This document shows positions 19,762 to 27,206 of a DNA stretch of 64,000 bases, piece after piece (position 1 is the stretch's first letter; each line of letters opens with the position of its first letter). A program made the position numbers and the translations under genes. The notes under the pieces were generated by a model, which saw only the letters and a list, made by a program, of their open reading frames with translations, made no database searches and was not told where the DNA came from. This DNA is from a virus, in the IMG/VR virus record IMGVR_UViG_3300045256_000050, positions 62,001 through 126,000 of that record, one strand, 5' to 3'.

Positions 19762-20433
19762 ATGAAGATTTACTTAGCAGACATCAAGCCGCAACTGCGG
19801 ATCGCCTGGAAGAATGCCTTCAGGGGCGTAGAGAACGTCCAGGTGTACGAGCGGGGCATTGGCTCCATTCTCGACCTGGAGGTTGACGCCCTGGTCAGCC
19901 CGGCCAACAGCTTCGGGTTTATGGACGGCGGGATCGACGAGTTGTACTCGGAAACCCTCGGGTGGCATGTTTCGGAACGTTTGCAGGATCACATCGTCAA
20001 GGATTTCAACGGCGAGTTGCTGATCGGGCAGGCGACCATCGTGCCGACCGACCATGCGGTGTTCAAGTATTTGATCGCCGCCCCGACGATGCGGGTGCCG
20101 ACCCGTCTGCCGGACAACACGGTGAACGTGTTCCTGGCGACTCGGGCGGCGTTGTTCCTGGCGGACAAGATGGCAAAGCGTGGGCTACTGACTTCCGTGG
20201 CGTTCCCCGGCTTGGGGACGGGCATCGGGGCGGTATCCCCGGAGAAGTGCGCACTCCAGATGCGTGCGGCTTACGATTGGGTGTTCAACAACGAACGCCC
20301 GGAGATGGAGTGGAAGAAGGTTCTCGACCACCACACCTACCTCTACACTGGACTTCGGGCAACTAACACTTGGGAGATGTCCGATAACGACCCAGACCCG
20401 GAACTCGGGTGGGAAGACGAACTAGAACAATAA
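19762..20433 (+). CDS. Macro-domain protein (ADP-ribose-binding fold)
   Basis: Protein of 223 residues; ATG 19762 follows AAGGAAAG and avoids the long overlap of upstream in-frame starts. Macro-domain signatures are clear: VDALVSPANSFGFMDGG (41-57), GQATIVPTD (89-97), YLIAAPTMR (103-111) and AFPGLGTGIGAV (147-158). Macro domains bind ADP-ribose and its derivatives; some remove ADP-ribose from proteins or nucleic acids or hydrolyse ADP-ribose 1''-phosphate. In a phage this could reverse host ADP-ribosylation or capture NAD-derived signals (inference). The C-terminal 50 residues are acidic and variable. Co-directional with baseplate genes. Confidence 0.9.
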   Translation: MKIYLADIKPQLRIAWKNAFRGVENVQVYERGIGSILDLEVDALVSPANSFGFMDGGIDELYSETLGWHVSERLQDHIVKDFNGELLIGQATIVPTDHAVFKYLIAAPTMRVPTRLPDNTVNVFLATRAALFLADKMAKRGLLTSVAFPGLGTGIGAVSPEKCALQMRAAYDWVFNNERPEMEWKKVLDHHTYLYTGLRATNTWEMSDNDPDPELGWEDELEQ

Positions 20434-20445
20434 GAAAGGACGAAC

Positions 20446-20694
20446 ATGGACATTTCGCATGTAATGATTGGTTTCGACAAGCTGGAGGAAGCCCTGGGTC
20501 TGCGGGGCTACGCAACCATCGTGGCTTGTAAGGAACACGAAAGTGGGCGGCACTTAACTCTGCGTTTGATTTCAGAACGTGCCCCGAGAGAGATAAATAT
20601 CCAAGAAGGAGAGCCGCTGTCCAAGCTGGGTGAAGCCTACCGTCCGGTAGAAGTCGCCGAAGTGCAGGTGGTGAAGGCTCCCGCCATCGAGTAA
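20446..20694 (+). CDS. Small unknown protein (82 aa)
   Basis: Begins MDISHVMIGFDKLEEALGLR after AAAGGA. Mixed alpha/beta, hydrophobic VVK end. It sits between the macro-domain gene and a structural-looking gene, with 12 and 10 bp gaps. No family recognised. Confidence 0.7.
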   Translation: MDISHVMIGFDKLEEALGLRGYATIVACKEHESGRHLTLRLISERAPREINIQEGEPLSKLGEAYRPVEVAEVQVVKAPAIE

Positions 20695-20704
20695 AAGGTG
20701 AAGA

Positions 20705-21490
20705 ATGCCTCGTATTGAGCTAATCACAGTCCCACTGTACAACCCGACTGACCCGTACCACTTTGAGTTCGACAACATCCCGTTGAAGAACATCTTGCGG
20801 CGGCAGAACCTCATCAATCTGTCGCTCGACAACGTGATCGAGCAGATTCGGGATGCCATCGGCACGCAGGGGAGCATGGCGAACCGGCTCAACCAGTCGA
20901 TCAACGCCGACGGTAGTCTGAAGACGGACGCCATTGACGAGGCACTTCACAGCGTTGAGGAACACGAAGACACGGTAGACTATGTTCGTATGCTCCGGTC
21001 CGAGTCCGACAAGCTGGCGTTGATCGCCGACGAGGCGACCAACACTTCTTTGGAAATTCAGCTTGACGACGACGGGGATGATGTCGTAACATTAGACAAT
21101 GGTCCGGCGAGACTCGTCCCCAGCAACACGGTGACGTGGAGCGTCGAGTCCCCGAACAAGATCAGTGCAAATCTGGCGTTCCCGGCCGAGGCTGCCCACA
21201 AGCATTACTACGACCAGGAACCAGTTCCCGCCGATCTCACCGAGCCGGACTACATTAACTACAAGGTAAACTCAGCGGCCACGCCGTTCGTCGAAGGCAC
21301 CCTGCGTGTCTACATCAACGGCGTGCGGTTGTCCGCCACAACTTCCATCTACGTCCCAGGCGCACTGGTAAACGACCCCTGGACGCTGATGACCTACACG
21401 CCCGACTTCGAGAACGGCACGTTCGCCCTTTCTACCGCCGTGTCCGAAGAGGACGTAGTAAGAATTGACTATGACATCTCGTACATCTAA
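20705..21490 (+). CDS. Probable tail fibre or baseplate decoration protein
   Basis: Protein of 261 residues. Begins PRIELITVPLYNPTDPYHFE, has a helical segment (about 35-75), a long polar region, then a beta-rich C-terminal domain (about 165-261) with GTLRVYINGVRLSAT and TFALSTAVSEEDVVRIDYDI. The 'VYINGVRL...D.VRIDYD' pattern is common in phage fibre-associated and virion decoration domains. Good upstream AAAGGTGA. Its last 20 bp overlap the following glycosyltransferase-like gene. Confidence 0.65.
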   Translation: MPRIELITVPLYNPTDPYHFEFDNIPLKNILRRQNLINLSLDNVIEQIRDAIGTQGSMANRLNQSINADGSLKTDAIDEALHSVEEHEDTVDYVRMLRSESDKLALIADEATNTSLEIQLDDDGDDVVTLDNGPARLVPSNTVTWSVESPNKISANLAFPAEAAHKHYYDQEPVPADLTEPDYINYKVNSAATPFVEGTLRVYINGVRLSATTSIYVPGALVNDPWTLMTYTPDFENGTFALSTAVSEEDVVRIDYDISYI

Positions 21491-22046
21491 GAAAAAGGCA
21501 GAGGTAGTACGTCCCGAGTTCGGGTTCGTGATCCTCTGCCCGGAACGCAACCTCGGTGGGTTAAAGAACACCGTCAACTCGATCAAGAGCCACTTCCCGG
21601 AATGCTCCTACGTCTGCACCGTCGGCGACGACGTGCAGAAGGACGAGTTGGCCGAGATGATCGGGATTTGCAACACCGTCAAGGCCGGGAACACGATCAC
21701 GTCCCTCATCAACGTGGGGATGAAGCACTCGGACGCCGAGTGGAACATCATCGTCTTTTCCGGTAGCTGGCTCCGCACCAGCCTCATCAACAAGGCCAGG
21801 ACGTTCATCAAGAGCGACCGGGATGTGTTGTTCCCGGTGGTTGACTGGAAGACGAACTTCGTGGACGGCTCGATGAACGGCATATTCCTGCACCGCAAGA
21901 TGTTCGAGGACGCCGGTGAGTTCCCCGCCGGGGCGATGGAGAAGGCGGGCGTGAGCGACATCGAGATGGCGAAGCTGTTTTGGGCGGCTGAGGCCATCGA
22001 GAAGGGTGCGATCTTCAAAGCCATCGTGGGAATGCGAGTGTGTTAA
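21471..22046 (+). CDS. GT-A fold glycosyltransferase-like protein
   Basis: Protein of 191 residues. FGFVILCPERNLGGLKNTV (N-terminal strand and helix), a strand with YVCTVGDDVQKDE, a helix followed by AGNTITSLINVGMKHSDAEW, and NIIVFSGSWLR make the nucleotide-sugar binding pattern of family 2-like enzymes; the 'D-x-D' position is not clear. MNGIFLHRKMFEDAGEFP resembles the acceptor-side 'g.n..fr+.....gGf' motif. Start ATG 21471 preferred to TTG 21465. It may decorate virion or host surface sugars. It lies inside the baseplate decoration region. Confidence 0.55.
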   Translation: MTSRTSKKKAEVVRPEFGFVILCPERNLGGLKNTVNSIKSHFPECSYVCTVGDDVQKDELAEMIGICNTVKAGNTITSLINVGMKHSDAEWNIIVFSGSWLRTSLINKARTFIKSDRDVLFPVVDWKTNFVDGSMNGIFLHRKMFEDAGEFPAGAMEKAGVSDIEMAKLFWAAEAIEKGAIFKAIVGMRVC

Positions 22047-22556
22047 ATGCCAGTCCTGTCCGACGTTACCCGTGCCCGCCTCCTAGACGCCAACCAGAAC
22101 CCTCTTACGGAATGGCACGCAGTTTATAACCTAAAGCCGGAACTGTCGGGCGGGAACAGCATGTTCCTGGTGGACTTGGCCGTTGCCGCCCGGAACGACA
22201 GCTTCGGCTCGGCAATCGTCACCCGTGACCCGTTCAGCAACATGATGCTACTGGTGCAACGGTCCGGCGACAACCACCACAACTACTACCTGTTCAAGAA
22301 CTGTATCTTCCAGAGCTTCAATGCCCTGGATATTGCGGAAGGGGTTTGGTACGGGGAGACGACGTTCTACTGTCAGTTTTACGAGATTCACACGGGGGAC
22401 AGGCTCCAAATCATCCGGCCCATCAGAAGTCAACAATCACGGACCCAGGCTAATCCCGACACCGAGATTAGAAACAGGTTGCAAGACCTGGGGAGAAACC
22501 CGGATTGCGGCAGAGACTCTGATGGGCCGGTGGATTGGCTCAACAACGGCTTTTAG
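22047..22556 (+). CDS. Unknown protein (169 aa), probable virion component
   Basis: Starts immediately after the previous stop. Beta-rich, with FLVDLAVAARNDSFGSAIVT and MMLLVQRSGDNHHNYYLFKN, and an Asn/Arg/Asp-rich C-terminus. Its stop overlaps that of the converging deoxyribosyltransferase-like gene by 4 bp. No family recognised. Confidence 0.65.
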   Translation: MPVLSDVTRARLLDANQNPLTEWHAVYNLKPELSGGNSMFLVDLAVAARNDSFGSAIVTRDPFSNMMLLVQRSGDNHHNYYLFKNCIFQSFNALDIAEGVWYGETTFYCQFYEIHTGDRLQIIRPIRSQQSRTQANPDTEIRNRLQDLGRNPDCGRDSDGPVDWLNNGF

Positions 22557-23092
22557 ATCAAGCCGTAGGTGAACGACCAGCGGTCATTCTCCTTATGTTT
22601 ACCCTGGTTCACTTCGTCCAGGTAGTTATACAACTCGTCCCAAGACCCGAACATGAAGTCCAGCGGGATGAACCCGTAGTACCACAGCGGGACGTATTCC
22701 TTGCCCTGCGGACACATCAACAGTGTGGGCTTCTTTTGGTTGCTGCTGTTGATGATCTCGTGGTGCGTGCCGGTCGTGGGCACCTTCCGGGGAAGGTACG
22801 AGATCACGATGTCGGCCCGGTCCACCATCTTCAGGTCTTTCTTCACGAACTGGCGGGCGATCCGCTGCATCGTGTCGAAGTCCTTCTCGGCCTGAGCTTT
22901 CGTGAGTGAAGGCACCCACTGCTGCTTCGGGTCGTCGAACGGGTCGAACAGATCGAGGCCGAACCGCTCGGTCAGCACCTTCTTCGGTTCGGTCCGCCAG
23001 TTGTGGCCGGACGTGTCGTGTTCAATCGGCCCGGACAGGTAGACTCGCTGTCCGGCCAAGTAACTTGTCTTTCCTTCCGTGGACACGAACAT
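22553..23092 (-). CDS. Nucleoside 2-deoxyribosyltransferase-like protein
   Basis: Protein of 179 residues on the minus strand. Family marks: RVYLSGPIEHD (16-26) for the first strand and ligand loop; a long helix ending KKDLKMVDRADIVISYLP (about 84-101), and TTGTHHEIINSS (about 105-117) that holds the usual catalytic Glu position. The fold covers nucleoside 2-deoxyribosyltransferases and related hydrolases of nucleosides, nucleotides or cytokinin-type substrates. In a phage it might salvage bases, remodel nucleotides or remove a nucleotide signal. It is an opposite-strand insertion in the structural cluster, with its own start region shared with the divergent 23142 gene. Confidence 0.8.
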   Translation of the reverse strand: MFVSTEGKTSYLAGQRVYLSGPIEHDTSGHNWRTEPKKVLTERFGLDLFDPFDDPKQQWVPSLTKAQAEKDFDTMQRIARQFVKKDLKMVDRADIVISYLPRKVPTTGTHHEIINSSNQKKPTLLMCPQGKEYVPLWYYGFIPLDFMFGSWDELYNYLDEVNQGKHKENDRWSFTYGLI

Positions 23093-23141
23093 TCCTAGTC
23101 CTCCTTAACTTTCATAATCACAGTACCGAAACGAGGAAAAT

Positions 23142-23876
23142 ATGTCAAGCATCGACCCCCAGAAGTTGTTCGAGAACATTCAGGAACTCCTGGCGAAAGC
23201 CGAAATGCCGGAGCGGCACACCTTCTTTCAGATGAAAAACTTCATCGTCGGCAAGGAATGCACGGTACAAGGCCAGTTGTGGCAGATCACCCGTGAACTC
23301 CGTGCCCGGTCGGACTCCCTCCTGGCCCTCCACGACCAGATCGCCGACTCCCAGGATAGCATCGAATTGCTGAACATTGCAACTGAGCGGCTGCGGATTA
23401 ACCACAAATCCTCCGGCACGATGGGGAACGACGAACTGGACGAGCGGGAAAAGCAGGTCAAGTTGCGGAAACTGGACCGGGAGCGGGCTTCCCTGGAAAG
23501 AACCGTGGAAACCCTGAAGAATAAATCTAAATACCTTCTGGAAGAGATGGCTTACCTTTACAACGCCCACGAGACGTTGAGTAAGGTTCAGGCCATGAAG
23601 CCGCTGGATGACGTGCAGGCACAGCAGGAATACTGGAACGAAAAGCTCACCGAAGAACTCAATCTTCGCCTACTCCTCCGTAACCCGCTCGACAGCGATT
23701 TTGTAAAGACCATCCTGGCCCTCGAAGACACGTCGCCTGTCAAGAAGCAGATGGTCGAAATCCTCGGCAAAGTTCAGAAAAACATGCTCGAAGAACGTGA
23801 CCGGCAGTTGGCCCTCGCCGCCGACAAGCAGACCGGCCAGCACAAGGCTTTACTGAGAAAACAAGGTGGTAAGTAA
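23142..23876 (+). CDS. Coiled-coil structural or assembly protein
   Basis: Protein of 244 residues, almost entirely helical with heptad-like spacing (residues about 40-150 and 200-240), rich in Glu, Lys, Leu and Arg. Starts after a GAGGAAAAT sequence at the divergent promoter region. It overlaps the next gene by 1 bp and so belongs to the PKD-protein operon. Possibly a coiled-coil fibre, whisker or assembly factor (inference). Confidence 0.7.
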   Translation: MSSIDPQKLFENIQELLAKAEMPERHTFFQMKNFIVGKECTVQGQLWQITRELRARSDSLLALHDQIADSQDSIELLNIATERLRINHKSSGTMGNDELDEREKQVKLRKLDRERASLERTVETLKNKSKYLLEEMAYLYNAHETLSKVQAMKPLDDVQAQQEYWNEKLTEELNLRLLLRNPLDSDFVKTILALEDTSPVKKQMVEILGKVQKNMLEERDRQLALAADKQTGQHKALLRKQGGK

Positions 23877-24919
23877 TGGCTATCGACAGAATCTCCTCAC
23901 TGGATGAAGGTTACGCAACAGGGGATTTGTCCGTCTTCCCGACCGCCCTGGACGACAAGAACATTCTGTACACGGCCACGAACAACTCCAAGACTTCACT
24001 GAAGCAAACCCTGTCCTACAACGGCCAGATCGTCGTCGTGGACGACACGACCGGGTTCCCGGACCGGGGCATCATCCGCATCGGGTTCACCGGCGAGGGC
24101 GAGGGGAACTTCGAACTGATCGCCTACAACAAGAAGACGGGTAACACCTTCCAGCAGTTGAAGCGGGGGTTCGCCGGGTCCAAGCAGGGCGTATGGCGTC
24201 CGGGGCAGGCGTACATCACGAACAGCGTCGTGGCGGAACACCACAACGCCATCAAGGACGCCATCCTGAACATTGAGAAAGACCTGGGGACGAAGGAAGA
24301 CCCGGACCCGCTGTCGCTCAACGGCATTCTGAAACAGCAGGAAGTACGTTTCCTAACGCCGAAACCCCTGTTCCGGGCGTTCCCGACGAAGGGGCCACCC
24401 CCGCATCAGGTCCGGTTCCAGAACTTCACGACGGGGCACATCGTCCGCAACCTGTGGGACTTTGGCGACGGCGGTACGTCCCTGGAGAAGAACCCGGTCC
24501 ACACCTATCTGCAAGAGGGTGTGTACACGGTGAAGTTGAACATCATCACTTCGACGGGTGCCCAGGGGGTTGCGACGAAGACCGGCTACATCACTGTGGA
24601 CAAGGACGAGAACATTCCGTTCGTCTACGTTGACTCGCTGCTCAACCCGTACTCCGTGGAGACGGCCTCGGCGTTGACCGACGGCGGCAACCCGACGGAG
24701 CCGAAGACGTTCGTCTTCGTGGATCAGTCGGACGGCGACATCGTTCAGCGGAATTGGGTGTTCGGCGACGGACAGCAGTTCACTGAGAACGACCCGGACA
24801 TCCATACGATCTCCCACGTCTACGACAAGCCCGGAACGTATGACGTGACTCTGATCTTGATCTACAGCAACCGGCGGCTGAAGAAAGTGAATTTGTCTGA
24901 AGAACTGGTGGTTTTGTAA
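23876..24919 (+). CDS. Virion decoration protein with two PKD-like domains (paralogue 1 of 3)
   Basis: Protein of 347 residues. After an N-terminal domain with SVFPTALDDKNILYTA and the motif VAEHHNAIKDAILNIE (about 120-135), two PKD-type folds follow: LWDFGDGGTSLEKNPVHTYL (about 190-209) and NWVFGDGQQF...SHVYDKPGTYDVTL (about 285-325). PKD domains are Ig-like beta-sandwiches seen in surface adhesins and phage virion parts. The next two genes share the N-terminal layout and the HHN motif, so they are paralogues. Probable baseplate or fibre decoration that contacts host surface polymers (inference). Confidence 0.8.
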   Translation: MAIDRISSLDEGYATGDLSVFPTALDDKNILYTATNNSKTSLKQTLSYNGQIVVVDDTTGFPDRGIIRIGFTGEGEGNFELIAYNKKTGNTFQQLKRGFAGSKQGVWRPGQAYITNSVVAEHHNAIKDAILNIEKDLGTKEDPDPLSLNGILKQQEVRFLTPKPLFRAFPTKGPPPHQVRFQNFTTGHIVRNLWDFGDGGTSLEKNPVHTYLQEGVYTVKLNIITSTGAQGVATKTGYITVDKDENIPFVYVDSLLNPYSVETASALTDGGNPTEPKTFVFVDQSDGDIVQRNWVFGDGQQFTENDPDIHTISHVYDKPGTYDVTLILIYSNRRLKKVNLSEELVVL

Positions 24920-27204
24920 TGACGATCCCTACAGCGAGTGACTACCCGGACGCCTTCGACTCGGACACTAACCTGTTCGCAGTTCATGACGGTCTGCGGG
25001 TCCGTCTTGCCGAAGATTACAACCCCGGCGATACCGAGATCACGGTGGAGGGCGACCTTCTCATCCTGTCTCGGTTCCCGCCGACGGGCATCATCACGCT
25101 CACCGAGCAGTGCAGCGACATCGACAAGCGGGCCATCTCGCTGTTCTACTCGAACATCGACACGGCCACGGGCGTCATCAGCGGCCTCGAAGTCCTGCCG
25201 ACGTTCGTAGATGTTCCGAAACTCAAGCGGATCACGAACGTCACGCAGAACGTCATGGCTCAGCACCACAACGCCCTGAAGGACGCCCTGATCGCTATCG
25301 AAGAGTTCATCGGCGTCAAGGGCACCGTGGACGACCTGCCGTTCGGGCCGACGATGGAAGGCCGGGTCAACTTCTTACGCAAGGTGGTTCTCATCCCCCG
25401 TGCGTGGTTCACCGCCGACAAGCGGACGGGCATCGTCCCGCTCGACATCGAGTTCCGTGACCTGAGCTTCCGCCTGGGTACTGACGGCACCGCCGGTCCC
25501 GTGACGATCTCCTGGGACTTCGGCGACAACACGACCAGCAACATCTCGCTCATCAGCGTCATCAGTGAAACCTCCGTAGTTCCAGAGGACGCCGAGAACG
25601 TGTTGGTTTACGACACGGACGGCGGGACGATCAAGAAGACCTACCTGCGGCCCGGCATCTTCGACGTGACCCTGACCGTCACGAACGACTTCGGCAGCGA
25701 CTCCTGCACCTTCCCGGCCTTCATCAAGGCTCGGGTGAAGGCACCGGACGAGGCCATCATCAAGTTCCAGAACGGCGAAGGGCAGACGATCACCCCAGGC
25801 GTGCCGGTCAACGGACCGTACACCGTGAACCCACGGGTGCGGGCACCGATCAACACCATCATCAATCTGTTCATCCCGGACGGAGAGAACCTGTCCACGC
25901 CGGGAATCAGCTTCGGCGGGGAACCGCTCGACGGCAGCGGCTCGCCGATTGACCCGATTGTGAACTACACCTGGAGTCTGGGTGACGACCTGAACCACCC
26001 GAACGCCTCCAGCACGAAGGCGTCTTACTCTATCGGCGGGTTGTACGACCTGAAGCTGCGGGTGGACACGGACTTCGGGGCTTACAGAATCACCACCTAC
26101 GAGAACTGCATCGACGTGGTGGAGAACGTGAACCTGTGGCTGTGGACGTTCGACACGGGCGTTACGGTCCGGGCCTACGAGTATGGGTTGATTAGCGAAA
26201 CATTCAAGCTCAACAGCAACTCGTCGCAGATCGTGTTGCGGGACGACAGCTTCTTGGACAACGTGCCGTCGGCCTCGCAGCAGAAGCGGGAGTTCAAGCG
26301 GAACACCGGCTTTGCTCCCCGTGGTACGCTGGAGTCGGGCCGTGGCGGCTCTGTGTTGCTTTATTGGGCGAGCGGCCGGTCTGGTTCCGACCCGATCAGT
26401 GCCGAGGAGATTCGGTTCGTTGAGTACACCGGGTTCAGCGACACCTACATCACCCGGTCCGAGGTTAGCCGCCCGTGGAATTGGGCGACGTTCAATTCCG
26501 CCGGGGCTGCGTTCTTCGTGTTCGGTGCCCCGACCACCGTGCCCTCGCCATCGACTTCGCCGACCAACCCGACGAAGACGATCCTCGACCTGACGTTCTT
26601 GACGACCACGGACGAAACGCTGACGGTGGACAACTTCAGCAACGGTGCCCAGGAATTGTTGAGTAACGTGGCCTCGTATGACGACGACGGCAACAGCATC
26701 TACGGTAACTTCAGCGTGTACCGGACGGCCTGGAAGGACAACACCGGGTACATCACCCGGAACTCGGGCATCGGCCCGTTCTTCCGCATCAAGAGCTTCT
26801 ACCGGACGGAGGGGACTGTGGGCAACCCGTTCCAGACGATCCGCAAGCTGACGGACATGCAGGGGCCGACGAAGACCGAGGGCCAGTTGACTAACTTGAG
26901 CCAGGGTGTGTACTTCTTCAACAACTCCGGGTCGATCTCGGCGTTCAGCGACACGAGCTTCACTTGGTCTACGGGCGGTCCTGGGTTTAACTCCGTGGCG
27001 TACCGGGCTTTGCAAGATACCGGCGTTCCGGGATACGATAATACATCGAACACGCTGCTGTGTACCTCGGACGGGGACAAGCGGGCGTACCTGAGCTTCG
27101 ACTACAGCGAGAACGTGTTCCTGAAGTTCTCTGAGACGGACCTAACATTCACCGCCCTGGGCGCACGGCCGAGCGGCGAGCAATGGATCATGGGAGTTTA
27201 CTAA
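24919..27204 (+). CDS. Virion decoration protein with PKD-like domains (paralogue 2 of 3)
   Basis: Protein of 761 residues overlapping the previous gene by 1 bp. N-terminal part: YPDAFDSDTNLFAVHDGL, then MAQHHNALKDALIAIEEF (about 112-129). PKD-like units follow: ISWDFGDNTTS...KKTYLRPGIFDVTLTV (about 195-255) and YTWSLGDDLN...SIGGLYDLKLRV (about 350-390). The C-terminal 370 residues form an Asn/Ser/Thr/Gly-rich beta region that could be a receptor-binding or lectin-like domain. Likely part of a fibre or baseplate surface; the exact role is not known. Confidence 0.75.
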   Translation: MTIPTASDYPDAFDSDTNLFAVHDGLRVRLAEDYNPGDTEITVEGDLLILSRFPPTGIITLTEQCSDIDKRAISLFYSNIDTATGVISGLEVLPTFVDVPKLKRITNVTQNVMAQHHNALKDALIAIEEFIGVKGTVDDLPFGPTMEGRVNFLRKVVLIPRAWFTADKRTGIVPLDIEFRDLSFRLGTDGTAGPVTISWDFGDNTTSNISLISVISETSVVPEDAENVLVYDTDGGTIKKTYLRPGIFDVTLTVTNDFGSDSCTFPAFIKARVKAPDEAIIKFQNGEGQTITPGVPVNGPYTVNPRVRAPINTIINLFIPDGENLSTPGISFGGEPLDGSGSPIDPIVNYTWSLGDDLNHPNASSTKASYSIGGLYDLKLRVDTDFGAYRITTYENCIDVVENVNLWLWTFDTGVTVRAYEYGLISETFKLNSNSSQIVLRDDSFLDNVPSASQQKREFKRNTGFAPRGTLESGRGGSVLLYWASGRSGSDPISAEEIRFVEYTGFSDTYITRSEVSRPWNWATFNSAGAAFFVFGAPTTVPSPSTSPTNPTKTILDLTFLTTTDETLTVDNFSNGAQELLSNVASYDDDGNSIYGNFSVYRTAWKDNTGYITRNSGIGPFFRIKSFYRTEGTVGNPFQTIRKLTDMQGPTKTEGQLTNLSQGVYFFNNSGSISAFSDTSFTWSTGGPGFNSVAYRALQDTGVPGYDNTSNTLLCTSDGDKRAYLSFDYSENVFLKFSETDLTFTALGARPSGEQWIMGVY

Positions 27205-27206
27205 AG

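Noticed and set aside
22535-22909. + strand open frame opposite the deoxyribosyltransferase-like gene
   Set aside because: The minus-strand frame has clear family motifs; the + frame is a shadow.
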